Positions 1 through 13,510 of a stretch of 64,000 nt of DNA are shown here, one piece after another. The position numbers and the translations under genes are program-made. The DNA is from Lumbricus terrestris (Eukaryota; Annelida; Clitellata; Crassiclitellata; Lumbricidae): contig OX457038.1 in assembly GCA_949752735.1 (NCBI GenBank), positions 58,557,906 to 58,621,905 on the forward strand. Reading direction: 5' to 3'. Below the pieces are notes generated by a model. The model searched no databases and had not been told where the DNA came from. It saw nothing but the letters and a program-made list of their open reading frames with translations. Position 1 is the stretch's first letter; every line of letters begins with the position of its first letter.

Positions 1-83
1 GGGCATCTACCTATAGCTCCCTCTGCCTTCAAATAGCAACGCCTATGCTCTTTGAACATTGGTGCTTAGAAAGTTTTCATATA

Positions 84-1249
84 CAGGGTGCGCCAAAAAA
101 GTAATCCCCTACGGCTTTTTATCAATATCTTGGCCAAAAATAGGAATTTTTCAAAGTTTTACGGGCTTGAAGGTAATTCATATCTACGTACAATAGCCAA
201 ATTTCATAGTCATGTGTGAAACAGAGCAAAAGTTATATCACTTTTAGTGATGCTACCCACCGGTTTTTGACGATTCAAAAACGCGACGAAACGAAAAGTA
301 ACAAAAAAACAATCTAATTATTCTGGCCAATATCTTGGCCAAAACTAAGAATATCGAAATGAAATTTCACAGGCTTAAAGACAATTCATATCTGCACATG
401 GTGGTCAGATTCCATCAAAATATTTCAAACAGAACATAAGTTTTACCACTTTTAGTGAGGCCACCTCCGTTTCTTGACGATTCAAAGACGTAACGCAGCA
501 AAAAGTAGCAAAAACACGATTTTATTAAGTCTCAACTTAAATAATTGCTATCAAATAGCCTTGATATTGCCAGATGATCATTATTGTTACTATTTAACAA
601 AGAAACAGGGCACCAGCGTAGCTGCGCGCCACTGAGAAGTCATTTAGCAAAATGACGATCAAATTGGTAAATAAGGAATCTATCAGCTTAATCAACAGGT
701 CCATCAAGAACTGTGCAAAGAGACTCAAAAGAAGTTTTGGCACGGGCGGTGGGCGCATTGAGCACAAGTTGTGAAGCACTACCAAGGTCATTTGACAACA
801 GTTATTTGAGATGAGACTTATAAAATCGTGTTTTTGTTACTTTTTGTTGCGTTTCGTTTTTGAATCGTCAAAAAACGGTGGGTGGCCTCACTAAAAGTGG
901 TATAACTTTTGTCCTGTTTGAAATATTTTGATGAAATCTGAGCATCATGTGCAGATATGAATTGTCTATAAGCCTGTAAAATTTCATTTCGATATTCTTA
1001 ATTTTGGCCAAGATATTGGCAAAAAACCTAATTTTTGTTGCGCTTCGTTTTTGAATGGTGAAAAAACGGTGGGTGGCCCTCCTAAAAGTGGTGTAACTTT
1101 TGTTCCGTTTGAAATATTTTTTTGTAATCTGACCATTGTACGTAGATATAAATTGCCTTTAAGACTGTAAAGTTTCATTTAAAAATTCGTATGTTTGGCC
1201 AGGATATGGGCTAAAAACCGTAGGGGATTACTTTTTTTGGCGCACCCTG
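84..1249 (+). mobile_element. Tc1/mariner-like fold-back element with long inverted arms
   Basis: The ends are perfect mirror images beginning CAGGGTGCGCC and flanked on both sides by TA (82-83 and 1250-1251), the usual Tc1/mariner target duplication. The inverted arms are long, about 84-545 and 805-1249. Each arm is two degenerate tandem copies of a ~220-bp unit recognisable by 'ATATCTTGGCCAAAA', 'AATTCATATCT', 'CACTTTTAGTGA' and 'TTGACGATTCAAA'. The centre carries what looks like the tail of a transposase frame. No intact transposase is present, so this copy is non-autonomous. The family assignment rests on the TA duplication, the end sequence and the tail remnant; the boundaries are seen directly. 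Confidence 0.8.
622..774 (+). pseudogene. Transposase C-terminal remnant (mariner-like)
   Basis: A 50-codon frame, preceded by an in-frame TAG at 619-621, ends in RLKRSFGTGGGRIEHKL and a stop. The 'C..RL......GG.IEH.L-stop' pattern is like the C-terminus of DDE-type mariner transposases. Nothing upstream in this frame continues the protein, so only the tail survives in the spacer between the inverted arms. The similarity is recognised by pattern, not by alignment. Confidence 0.4.
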
Positions 1250-1261
1250 TAAGTTCAAAGT

Positions 1262-1515
1262 AAATTTCGGATCACACAGAATCAGATCAGACTAAATCAT
1301 ATAAAGTCATGGCATACCAGATTAAATGAAGCGAAATAAAACCCAATCAGAATCATCAGATCAGCTGAAATGAAGTCGAATCGAATCAAATCAAATCATA
1401 GGCCTGCATCATAAAGGATCAGATCTTGTCGGACTTTAAGACCAAATCATATGAGACCAAGTCAGATCAGATCAGATCGAATCGGATGAAATCACTTCAT
1501 ATAATCAGATCACAA
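1262..1515. repeat. Degenerate AATCA/GATCA pentamer-like repeat
   Basis: Irregular short repeats of the type ATCAGATCA, AATCAAATC and GTCGAATC fill this stretch with no open frame of note. It looks like a decayed minisatellite adjoining the fold-back element. Confidence 0.5.
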
Positions 1516-2837
1516 CAGATCGTTAGAAATGAAACTGGTCCATCATTTAATAACTTTTTCAATATCTGCCGGCTGCATGTGATGCGGTATGCGGTATTGG
1601 AAAGAATTGCGCTATAAAAGTGGCTGCACAACGGCCGAAGCAAGTGACTCGCAGTGTTGCAAGCGGACACATAGACACACAGACACACAGACAAACGGTT
1701 GGCGCATTATCAATCAACCGATATTAGTTCGTTGTTCACATTATGAGCTCCCTGGATTTCTTCTGTAATTCGCTGCAGACGTAGAAAGAAAGACAGACAG
1801 ACAGACAGACACACAGATGGACGGTCAAACAGACAGACGGACGGACAGACAGACATACCAGCTAATTCTTTTCCGCAACAGAGAGGGAGAGAAACAGAGG
1901 AGACGCCCCAACAGCCCCCCCCCCAATACCCACTCCCGGGTCGACAAAGTAGAAATAGTAAGGAAAGCGAGCAGCCTTCTGGATGCTGTCTCTTTGACCT
2001 ATGACCTTTTCTCCGGGCAGGGGCATGAATATCCCTAAAGCACCGGAGCTGCCACGGCGTCACGACCCTGCACGGCCCTCTGCCCACCTAAGTTATTGGC
2101 AGGTCTGAAGAGTGTGGCAAACGAAGCGCAGAGGGAAATGGATAGCCAGGGAATAGGGTAACATGGGAAATGGATAGGGAATAGGGTAGCACGGGAAGAG
2201 CGTGACATGGGAGGGGATGGCGTGGGGGAAGAGGGGGTTATACGGCAGAGGGTGGGCGATGGGTCGAGGGACGAGATTTCCGGGGAACGGAACGAACGGT
2301 AATTTGGAATTCAATAACCGGCGGCGGATGCGATCTGTAACATCGACCAGACGCTGCGACGCACGCACGCACGACCGACCGACCGACCGATCGTCTTTAT
2401 ATGATGATTATGACGCCTGACAGAACTACAAACTAGGAAGACGACAGCAGCAATGACAAGCAGACCGAAGAAAATAACATAGGCAGGCACACACAGGCAT
2501 ATAGAAACAGGTGTCTTGCAGAGAGACAAAAGGACGGATAGAATGCAGGCATGATTATAGATATAAGCAAGCAAACAGACGACTAACGAGAAATATCGAC
2601 AGACAAACACACAGAGGTACTTTTATCCCAACAGACAAACCACAAGAAATATATGCAGACAGACAGACAGACAGACAGACAGATGCCCATTTACATAATT
2701 AGACACACTGTCGCAGGAACAGACTATACCCACTACCAGGTACAGATAGAACGTCAGACATGCATTCATACCGACATACATGCATACTTGCATATTGCAT
2801 AACACGTAGATACACTCATTCATATATGCATGCATGC
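1516..2837. other. Non-genic stretch with short (ACAG)n tracts
   Basis: I see no gene. The stretch contains small tetranucleotide tracts (ACAG)n near 1791-1812 and 2661-2685, and a G-rich imperfect repeat near 2140-2270 built on 'ATGGATAGGGAATAGGGTA'. The longer open frames here follow the repeats and show no domain. Confidence 0.6.
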
Positions 2838-2970
2838 ATACATACATACATGCATACATACATACATACATACATACATACATACATACATACATACATA
2901 CATACATACATACATACATACATACATACATACATACATACATACATACATACATACATACATACATACA

Positions 2971-3004
<34 letters not shown>

Positions 3005-3049
3005 CATGCATACATACATACATACTACATGCATACATACATACATACT
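2838..3049. repeat. (CATA)n microsatellite array
   Basis: About 200 bp of nearly perfect CATA tetranucleotide repeats with a few TGCATG interruptions at the edges. It yields repetitive open frames (HTYI, YVCM) on both strands that are not genes. Confidence 0.97.
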
Positions 3050-4735
3050 TCTTAACACACAGACATACAGAAAGACAGACAAACAGACAGACAGACAGAT
3101 TGACAAAAAGGACAGCGCTACTTCTTAATCCCTAACGACGACTCTGTATCAGCTGCTTCTCTAACTGATGACGACGATGCCGATGATGATGACGACGACG
3201 ACGACGACGGCGATGATGATGCTTCGGTTGCAGCTGCTCGTGCTGCAGACATCTTCACGCCATCTAGCGCTGCATTCGAATCCTCATCCGCATATTCGTG
3301 CTGCGTAAACTTAATTAGGCGCTGGGTTCTTAGATGCTCCGGTCGCTTCCTTATTCTCCTCCACCTCTTCTTCCTCCTACATCTCCTCCTTCTCCCCTCT
3401 TCCTCCTGCTCCTCTTCCTCCTCCTCCAATTCCTCCTCCTCCTCTTCTTCCTTTTCCTCCTCCTTCCCTTCTCCCCCTCTTCCTCTTCCTTCTCCTACTC
3501 CTCCTCCTCCTCCTCATTCTCAGCCTTCTATAACTCCAATTTCTAAAGTATGCCTCTATACTCATCTTGCAATTCCGCCTTCTTCGCCAACTTTACCTCT
3601 TCCAACTCTCATTACCAATAATTATAATGCATGTAAACTCTTTCTCCTGTTCATCTTTTCCTTCATTCAACTCCTCTTATCTTTGCTAATCCCTTCCAGT
3701 ACTCCTCCACCACCTTCTGCCCTTCCTCTTCTTTCTCCTCGATCCATTTCCTCTTTTCGAAAACTACGTGACCCTTCTTCTTCGGTCTCTTCCATCACAT
3801 CTTCCACCTCCTTCTCACCCTCGTCTTTCCCCTCCTTTCCCCCCTCCCATTCCTCCTCCCATCTCTCCCTCCCATTATCATCACCGGAAGCATCTCGCTT
3901 CGCCATCTTCTCAGCCGTCCTTTATCCGGACAGATCTTTTCGGCGGCTGAGCAAAGCTCCTTCTTTATATTTTCCTATTTCGTGCTGGCGCCCATCTCTG
4001 TCAGACAGACTCTAGCCGCCGCTGCTGCTGCTGCTGCTGCCGCCGCTGCTGCTGCCGCTGCTGTAGCGAGCGCAGACAATGATGCATTGTCTCTGGCATC
4101 CTCCTTCGTGGATGCGAGGCGCGTGACTTGCAGGCGGATTCATTGAGAAAGAAGCCGTAATCGCCAAATAATATGAGGCGTCGAACGGTGTCTGCTGAGT
4201 GTAACGCCTCTTCTTCTGCAGTCGACCGCCTGATGGCTCCGTTGGAATTATTCTCAAGTTCAGAACGTAGACACCTATAATTATATATGCTTCCAGCAAT
4301 TCTCATTCAGTCGAGCGAAATGAAAACGATACAGATGAGATAATTTGAGACGGTCGTCAGAGTGCGCTATGGTAAATAATTATAATATAAATAATATAAA
4401 TAATGATAACGACCGCTATAAGGACGCCTCACAAACAAGGTGCAATAGAAGTCATAGGAAATTTTACAATGACTACGATTTCCTTCGCACCATAAGCTTA
4501 TACTCTTTTGGGCAATCACTCTGACTTTAGCCACATTATAATAACAAACAGTACGTCGACTAGAAGCGCCACTTTGAACACGAGCCTTCACACGTAACTT
4601 GTGACGTAAGATTATGCAGTCCTTACAACGTTGCTAGGCAACATGCGTTGTGACGTGGCAAGCAGGTTGAAAGTAACCGATCTAGTAAACGGCTCACGTT
4701 TAAAATGGCGGAATACTCTAATATCAGTCACACAT
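3050..4735. repeat. Trinucleotide and polypyrimidine-rich DNA, no gene
   Basis: GAC/GAT triplets at about 3178-3225, a TCC/CTT pyrimidine tract at about 3346-3530, further CTCC-rich sequence to about 3960, and a GCTGCT/GCCGCT triplet run at 4019-4065. From 4070 to 4735 the sequence is ordinary single-copy-looking DNA with no convincing coding frame. Confidence 0.6.
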
Positions 4736-5388
4736 CAGGGACGGATCCAGAGGGGGGGCCAATCCGGCCATTTAGAAAAATATTTATTTTCACCATCCAT
4801 TTTGGCGTGGATCATCAGCCTTATTCCATGAGGCCAAGACTGCATGAACATGACCGAATCATTTCTAGGGCGGACAACCTAACGAGGAAATCATTTTTTA
4901 CGAGGATGCTTTATCATATTTAAATGCAATACCATATAAACCAAAGTGCAGCATAAATTGTTGGTCATTAAAAGAACTTTTTTAAATTAAAAATTTATAT
5001 TGGATTTGGACTTAGGATTTTTTGCTATTCTAAAACATTTTGACATTGATTGGATAGAGAAATGATGTACGTTTGTTTATTATACCTTGTATGTACACCA
5101 AAATGCGGATAGCAATTGGTATATTAAAGAATATTCTTATCTTAAAGTGGACGTGCATCCCCCCCATTAGTTCGGCAGACTCTATACAAAAGTAGTCTAT
5201 GATGACTAAAAAATGGTCGTCAACTTTTTTGACGGAAAAAACTGTAGGCCTATAGATCTATTTTCCGTGAGAATCGGACAAACGACTAAAAAAGGTCATC
5301 AGATTTTCCGGTGGCTAAAGAATAAATTTATCCTTGCCCAAGACCGAAAATGTTGCCCCCCCTTCGAAACGTTCGGGATCCGCCACTG
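4736..5388. mobile_element. hAT-type MITE (653 bp) with TCACACAT duplication
   Basis: The left end CAGGGACGGATCC and right end (reverse) CAGTGGCGGATCC form short terminal inverted repeats. They are flanked by a perfect 8-bp duplication TCACACAT at 4728-4735 and 5389-5396. The CAG..GCGGATCC tip and 8-bp duplication are typical of hAT elements. No transposase is present. It contains a ~110-bp LINE-like tail (5034-5146) and two copies of a hairpin module 'GACTAAAAAA.GGTC.TCA' (about 5200-5235 and 5284-5312). Confidence 0.88.
5034..5146 (+). repeat. LINE-like 3' tail copy inside the hAT MITE
   Basis: This segment, from GATTGGATAGAG to AATATTCTTATCTTA, is nearly identical to the reverse complement of 11719-11830. 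The TTATC-type tail at its end is like the short tandem tail of CR1/L2/jockey-type LINEs. It is captured within the MITE. Confidence 0.55.
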
Positions 5389-5399
5389 TCACACATAAT

Positions 5400-6130
5400 C
5401 CTCATTCATTCATCCATCATTCCATCCATCCATCCATCCGTTCATCCGTCCATCCATCCGTCCATCCATCAATCAATCCATCCATCCATGCATACATACT
5501 TACATACATACACCCATTCGTCCGTCCGTCTATTTGTAAATCACTCTGTTGAAGTCTGTTCGTCCATCCATCTGACATCATGGTCATCCGTCCCCTGCCC
5601 CCCGTCCCTCGGTCCCCAGTGCACTCCCCCTCCCGTCCGTCCACCAGTTCCTCCTGTAACATTGTCTGAGCGCCAATGTTTATTACTTTACGACAGGAAA
5701 GTAAAACGACAATGCACGACAATAAGAAGACGAAGATGAAGGGGAAGGAGACAAGGAAGGGAAGGAGCCAAGGAGGGGAAGGTCCATGAGCCATGACTCG
5801 TGATGTTCTTCCACAGGCTCTCATATAGGAAAGTCCACTCGGGAAATAGAATTTCACGGACATTTGCACGACTGCCCCTCCTCCTCCCCCCCCAGCGTCC
5901 AACAAACGGACGGACGGACTGGCCCTTTGTCAGTTACTGCTTTTGTTGCTATTAGCAATTTTAACGCTATGTAAACAACGAAATATATTGGATGCTTACA
6001 GACAAGCCTATTTGCAAGGATACAAAGAGCATACGCATTTAGGCAAGTACATGCAAACATACATATTGTGCCTAGAGGTCACTCCAATATGGTTATCTCT
6101 CACTTTAAAACTTACTTATTTAGCCGCTGT
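5400..6130. other. (CATC)n microsatellite and non-genic DNA
   Basis: CATC/CATT tetranucleotides occupy about 5403-5500, with scattered CGTC units to about 5660. The rest holds no coding frame I would defend. Confidence 0.6.
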
Positions 6131-6502
6131 TGGACTGGGAGCGCTTCTGAGTGGATTATATTGAATGTGCGCCATATAAAAGGTCAATAATGATGATAAT
6201 AATAATAAAAATAATAATGATAATAATAATAATAATAACAATAATAATGATAATAAGGCCATGTCTTTCTATCTGACCTAGGACAAAAACTCAGCATGGT
6301 TACGGGGGACCCACGAGAGACCTCTTTCCTCTACCAACGTATTTCTTTAACGATACAACGTTTTAACGCGATCGCATTCCGAGGCACTTTCTTTGATCAA
6401 GACAACGAAGAATAGGGTCATTCTGGACTAGTTTTTAACCAATAGTTAGTAATGAAGTCCCTGAGGGATCCTAAATACCTCGGGACAAAAAAAGATAATA
6501 AC

Positions 6503-6563
<61 letters not shown>

Positions 6564-6744
6564 TTTAAGATTTCATTTCGGTATAATAATATTTAAGATT
6601 TCTTTTCGGTATTCTTACTTCTTGCCAATATTTTATTGGCACAAAACCTCAGCTGTTTTGTGCCCACCCTGTACATTCATAATCATCACCATTAACATCA
6701 CAAACATAAGAAAACAAGCATCAAAGCCATTGCAGTCGTCATCG

Positions 6745-6805
<61 letters not shown>

Positions 6806-6968
6806 TATCATCATCATAAATGTAATGGACTAATGAAGACTTTTATGACTATGATGATGATGATTATATTATTAATATTATGATTGTGATGATGCTGATG
6901 ATGCTGATGCTGCTGCTGCTGATGATGATGATGATGCTGCTGCTGCTGCTGATGATGATGATGATGAC

Positions 6969-7041
<73 letters not shown>

Positions 7042-7046
7042 CGGAC

Positions 7047-7099
<53 letters not shown>

Positions 7100-7121
7100 C
7101 GATGACGACGACGACGACGAC

Positions 7122-7152
<31 letters not shown>

Positions 7153-7225
7153 CGGACGATGATGATGATGATAATAATGATGATGATAATGCTCCTGCCG
7201 TTGATGATGATGATGACGACGAGGC
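6131..7225. repeat. ATA, TAA and ATC/ATG trinucleotide arrays
   Basis: Four neighbouring arrays: AATA/ATG-rich at 6190-6256, (TAA)n at 6496-6562, (ATC)n at 6737-6818, and (ATG)n with CTG, ACG and CGG interruptions at 6855-7225. The first is preceded by 'GCGCCATATAAAAGG' (6167-6183), a relative of a motif found beside other microsatellites in this window. The Ser, His and Met homopolymer frames here are products of the repeat. Confidence 0.93.
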
Positions 7226-7379
7226 TGATAATGATGTCCGCTGTCGTTGACTTTTGTCGTTGCTGTGGCCATTTCCCGTCGGCTGTTGCTCCTCACCCGT
7301 CGTCGTTGCGACCTCATCGGTCGGGTCTTCGTCTAAATTGGTCGATGACTCCATCTGGCCGACGGCCATAAAAGTCTTC

Positions 7380-7906
7380 ATTAGTCCATTCGACGCTGTT
7401 CCATCTGACCTCCCTTCTCCCTTCTTCTGTGCCTGCTTTCCTCCTGCTTTCCTCGTCCTTCTTCTTATTTCCCCTTTCCTCCACTTTCCTTTCCTCAGTA
7501 TGTCCTTTCTCCCTCTTACTCCTTCTCCTCCACCTCTCCTCCCTCCTCGGCCGGTTACCAAAACCATCCTTTCCATCATTCCTCCTCCTCCTCCTCATCC
7601 TCCTCTGCATCCTCATTCTATTTGCGTGTTTTCTTGCATCAATTTTACTCTCTTCTTCTTCTCTTCCTCCTCCTCCACCCCTGCTCCTCCTTATCCTACT
7701 CCTTTTCTCACTGTTTATTCCGTTCCTTCTTTCGGCGCAGTTCCTCCTTCTCACGCAGCTCCTCTTCACAGCAATCGCTCCATTTCGTGCCTCCTAGCGT
7801 TGAAAACACTTTTCCTTCCAATTCCTCTTCCTCCTCCTCTTCTTCCTCCTCCTCCTCCTCCTTCTCCTCCTCCTCCTCCTCCTCCTCCTCCTCCTCCTCC
7901 TATGAC
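7380..7906. repeat. Polypyrimidine tract ending in (CTC)n
   Basis: More than 500 bp in which the plus strand is almost wholly C and T, ending in about 60 bp of (CTC)n at 7846-7906. No gene is visible on either strand. Confidence 0.85.
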
Positions 7907-7966
7907 TGCTCTCCTTCTTCCTTCTTTCTTCTTTTTCAGCTGTATATGCCATCTTCTCCTCATAAC

Positions 7967-8212
7967 CAGTGGTGTAGTCAGGAATATATGATGGGGGGGG
8001 GGCGTTATGACCTGGCCGGATGCCTTCCTGACACCAACCAAACAGTTTTACAGTAAATAAAAAGGAAATACAGTAACAAAATGAATAAAGTAAAAAAACC
8101 CATTTAGGTCTATGTTTACTACAAACAATTGTTTTTTTTCTTATTTATGTGGATAAATAACCCTATAAACAACTTTTCCCTAAACCAAGGGAGGGATTTG
8201 TTTACGCCACTG
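7967..8212. mobile_element. hAT-type MITE (246 bp) with CTCATAAC duplication
   Basis: Ends CAGTGGTGTAGTCAGGA and (reverse) CAGTGGCGTAAACAAAT are imperfect inverted repeats. The flanks are a perfect 8-bp duplication CTCATAAC at 7959-7966 and 8213-8220. There is no coding sequence. It inserted at the end of the polypyrimidine tract. Confidence 0.88.
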
Positions 8213-8432
8213 CTCATAACCATAATTCGAAATCCACCTCAGCCATCGGTAACGTGCGTTTAATTTTTCTTCTTGCACCGATCCTCCTCACTTTCCTCCT
8301 GTATCCTCTCCTCTTTCTTCTCTCTTTCCTCCTGTATCCTCTCCTCTTTCTTCTCTCTCCTTCGTCCTCTTCTCCACAGACTTTTCAATTCCACCTGCTA
8401 CTATATTCTTCTCTTCGCCTTATCTTCTGCTA

Positions 8433-9003
8433 GATGTGTCACCCGGCGTTGCCGGGGAAATTTAGGGTTTTCAACACTACTCCTCTGGGGTATCCAGCGT
8501 TGTCCGCTAAATTTCTGGTTTTCGGTAACCCTCCACCTCACCCCGCTTCCCCAAAAAGCCAAACATGAACCGCCTCTGAGGGGCGGGTGTGTGTGGTGAC
8601 TGTGGCCTAAAGCAATTATTGCAGGTTGTCTGTTCTGTTAGTATAGCTAATATTTCTGTGATCTGCGTTCTTGTGAATATTATTGTTTCAACTACATAAT
8701 TGTAAACTGTAGCCGGTTTTGGTTTGGCAACCGGATTGTTAGGCCCTACAGAAATTATTATTGGTCGAGAATGACGTCATGCTGCACGTGGCTGATTACA
8801 TCTGTCTTAAAACGCTAATAACTCGGATTTTAGAGTGAATTGAGAGCTGAAAATAGTCGCGTTGACCTTACAGTTTGGGTAAGAATCAATTGCAAAAAAA
8901 TTGTTAAACCGACGCTCTGTCATTTCCGAGCCTTTTCTGGGACGAAGAGTCAAAATGCAAAAAGGGACAAACTTTCCGCCTTATAAAAAATTATAGATTA
9001 CCT
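8433..9003. repeat. Dispersed repeat headed by CCCGGCGTTGCCGGGG
   Basis: A ~570-bp unit starts near GCTAGATGTGTCACCCGGCG and ends near TTATAGATTA (about 8990-9001). The 'CGGCGTTGCC' heading recurs in inverse orientation at 51560-51620, where the same ATAGATTA tail directly abuts the heading. It is recognised as repetitive from these two copies. The class (Helitron-like, non-LTR or other) is undetermined and there is no coding capacity. Confidence 0.5.
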
Positions 9004-10310
9004 GATCCTCCTTTCTCATTCGCCATTCTCTTTCTTTCGCATTCCTCCTCCGCCATAAACTTCCCATTTCCTTCTAATCAGCATTTCTCCTCATTCCTAA
9101 TTTCCACTCCTTCTAGCGCTTCTTCCTCCTCCTCCATCCTCTTCTTTCCATTATTTCCACATCGATCTTTCGCATTTTCCACCTTCTCTTACTCCATCCG
9201 TCTTCTCTTCCTAATTGTCCATCGCTTGCCCTCCCCCCCCCCCATCTGCATCTTCCTCAGCTTTTACTAGAGTCCCTGCTTTTACAAGACTCCTCAATTA
9301 CATGTACCTGTCCCTGTCCCTCCTACTCCTATACTTTCTCCTCTTCGCTCTCGTGTCCCTCTCTTGTTCGTTCTTCCACGCTTCGTCCATTCTTCCTCAT
9401 TGTTCCACCTCCTCTTCCTCCATCCTGACCTTCATTCTCCGCCTTCTCCTCTTCATTCTCCTCCTCGCACCTTCCTCTCCTCGATCCCTTTCCTCGCTGC
9501 TCCCTATAATATCATGCCCATCCCTGCATACGAGTCATTAAGTTCCCTTCTGACTGGGCTTTAACGTCATCAGTGACGACGTTAGGACGATTATTTCTCT
9601 CCGCTCCGCAGAAAATTGGCGTGTTTGCCGTCGGTGCCCCCGACCCTCCGTCCGTCCGTCCACAGTCCAGCCCCACCCGTCCATCTCTGGCCTCCGTGGC
9701 CTCTTCCAGTACCCGTTCGTGGCACCATGGCCGATCCAGGCATCCTCTCGATGTCTTCCTCCCGTCCCGCTCTTAGAACTGCCACACGCCGCCGCCGCCG
9801 TAACGGGTCTGCATTAGATATTCGTTAATTTATATCTACGATGGCGGCGGCGGCGGCGGCGGCGGCGTTCCTTCGTCGGCGGCGGCGCTCGGGTCTAATG
9901 GATGTCTTTACGAGAAAAACATTACCCGTAATGAAGCAGCGCCGACGCCGACGCAAGACTCAGGCGCCGGGCACCGCTGACGCTAATGGGACAATCGCGC
10001 ATGGTGGGACAACGCTGAGGGTTAGGGTAAGGCATATCGGTGGTTAGAGTCGGTTGTTGTCTGCGTGGCTGCTTAAACCTCAGCACGTACGGTTGTTGTC
10101 GTGCTGCGCGCCTCACCTTACCAGGCGCGGTGCGGTTTTGCTCGTGTCAAATATGCGCGTCTCAATGCTTTAGACGAATCGGAAGAAGACGCATGCGCCG
10201 ATGCTGAAACGAAGTCGACGACGGCGGCGGCGGACGAAGAGGACATTGGTGGCGCATATGGCTAGCACATTGTTTCATCACAGAGACAGGCACGAGCCAG
10301 GGTCCGTATG
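9004..10310. other. Pyrimidine-rich then GC-rich stretch, no supported gene
   Basis: 9004-9540 is CT-rich. 9590-10310 is markedly GC-rich with a (GGC)n run at 9841-9867 and several CG-rich segments, which in many genomes would suggest a promoter or first exon. The frame beginning at 9841 (polyalanine then polyarginine) is produced by the GGC repeat. I find no splice-consistent continuation, so I do not call a gene. Confidence 0.4.
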
Positions 10311-10319
10311 ATTGCGCTG

Positions 10320-10431
10320 TTTCGGATCAGCCCGTCTGTCGCTCTGTCAGTTTGTCTTTCTGTAAGGTTGATTGTCTGCCTGTCTGTTTGTCTGTCTGTG
10401 TGTCTGTCTGTCTGTGTGTCAGTCTGTGTTG

Positions 10432-10462
<31 letters not shown>

Positions 10463-10665
10463 TGTGTGTTTCTTCGCCGACGAAATCCTTTTCTTCGTCC
10501 TAATGGAAAAACAAAGAAGACTTCGCAGAGAAAAGCGTCACCACGGTAAGCACTAAGCACATGCATACGATGAGACGCGCTCGATTTCAGCCGAATGCCG
10601 TTTTATATAGCGCTATATATTGCCGTCGGACTGTTTCCGCTGTCTGCCTGCCTCTCTATCTATTG

Positions 10666-10697
<32 letters not shown>

Positions 10698-10710
10698 GCC
10701 TCTCTGTCTA
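10320..10710. repeat. (CTGT)n and (GT)n microsatellites
   Basis: CTGT-type repeats at about 10365-10430 pass into (GT)n at 10430-10470. A second (CTGT)n array lies at about 10664-10707. These are the complement of the (ACAG)n type seen at 1.8 and 2.7 kb. Confidence 0.9.
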
Positions 10711-11071
10711 TGGGTTTTATTTTATTTTCTGTCTTTCCAGGTTCCTGGTCTTTTTTATACTTAAGTCTGATATGGACAAATGCATGCTATTAAGTATATT
10801 GTATACCGTAGTATATATATATATAATATATACATGCATATCTATTATGTGCTTCTCGTTTACTGGGCTCTAATTACACCACTCGACGTGCAGGCGATCA
10901 CATCCATTGCCTTCCGGTCTTTTGCTCCCATCCTTCTTTTCCCCTTTGTTATGAGGGAACAGCGAGCGTACCTCTGTGATCCGTACTCGGTCCTCTTCGA
11001 TTCCGGCGTCTCTTCTTTTGCCCCTATACCGACATTCTCATCATAAACTACCATCTCCATAAATTATATTA

Positions 11072-12455
<1,384 letters not shown>

Positions 12456-12603
12456 CAGTGTGAGAATTGTGAAAAAATAACTGGGTGCTGGACTATGATC
12501 CACTTGAAATTGGGGTGTGAAAAACAGACTTTGCTATGGGACTCTAAGAAAGACTGGGGTTTGAAACGGTGAAACCCCAAATCACCAGACAATTCTGACC
12601 CTG
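12456..12603. mobile_element. hAT-type MITE (148 bp) with GCTTATTC duplication
   Basis: Ends CAGTGTGAGAATTGT and (reverse) CAGGGTCAGAATTGT are near-perfect inverted repeats. They are flanked by the perfect 8-bp duplication GCTTATTC at 12448-12455 and 12604-12611. It is the smallest of the seven hAT-type elements seen here and has no coding sequence. Confidence 0.87.
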
Positions 12604-12792
12604 GCTTATTCTCGATACCGTATAATAAGGCTTGCTTTAAAATGATTTTAAATTTTCACTGTAGATTGAGAGAACATCTGCAATATATTCAACAACTCAT
12701 TATTTTCGTCTCTTCTCCCTCGTTTGTTCAAACATGAATAGCTAGCCAAGCTCTTACACCGTTCAGTATGTCTACATATCAATTATTAAGTT

Positions 12793-13360
12793 CAGTCAGT
12801 CAGTCAGTCAGTCAGTCAGTCAGTCAGTCAGTCAGTCAGTCAGTCAGTCAGTCAGTCAATCAATCAGAGAGACAGTCAGACGGACGATCAGTCAGTCAGT
12901 CAGTCAGTCAGTCAGTTATAGTTAGTCAGTCAGTCAGTTATAGGCAATCATTTTCTCCGTCACTTAACCTGTGAGTCGGTGAGTCAGTCAGTCAGTCAGA
13001 CAATCAGTCAGCTGGTCAATCAATCGTTCAGTCAACCAGCATGTCAGACAGTCAGTGTCAGTCAGTCAATCTGTCAGTCAATCAGCCAGTCAGCCAACTA
13101 AACAGCCAGCCAAGCCAGTCAGTACTTGCGATGACTCGCCGGATCTTGCAATATCCGTCAAGTAACAACGCAGTCGACTGGAGAGGAACACTGTCGGATG
13201 AACAGAGGCGGTCATCGTTATCATCATCGTCGTCGTCGTCATTATCATCGTCATTATCATCGTCATCATCGTCGTCATCGTCATCATCGTCGTCGTCGTC
13301 ATCGTCGTTGTCGTCGTCGTCGTCGTTGTCGTCGTTGTCGCCGTCATCGTCGTCATCTTA
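12793..13360. repeat. (GTCA)n then (TCG/TCA)n arrays
   Basis: Pure GTCA repeats at 12793-12856 become degenerate to about 13110. TCG/TCA trinucleotides follow at 13207-13357. A (CAC)n run follows at about 13484-13516. Serine, glutamine and threonine homopolymer frames here come from the repeats. Confidence 0.92.
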
Positions 13361-13479
13361 ATCCGTCGGAAGTTTGAAAGACGGTGAGAGTCCTTGAGAA
13401 CGAAAAACGAACGAAAGACGGAGGGACGGTATACATGACGCTCAAGTGCCTCTCAAACCCGGACATTGTACATCGCAGC

Positions 13480-13510
<31 letters not shown>

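Noticed and set aside
2623..3135. Long frames of repeated YVCM, HTYI and similar
   Set aside because: They are all translations of the (CATA)n array, open in several frames on both strands. The same applies to 19817-20183.
6814..7579. Poly-His, poly-Ser and poly-Met proteins
   Set aside because: Direct readings of (ATG)n/(ATC)n, open in every frame, with no non-repeat domain.
9841..10047. Ala/Arg-rich 68-aa protein
   Set aside because: Alanine run equals (GGC)n and the rest has no domain; GC-rich DNA alone is not evidence of a gene.
12768..13361. CRISPR-like spaced repeats in the GTCA region
   Set aside because: Units are 4 bp, contiguous and degenerate, with no spacers. The host is eukaryotic.
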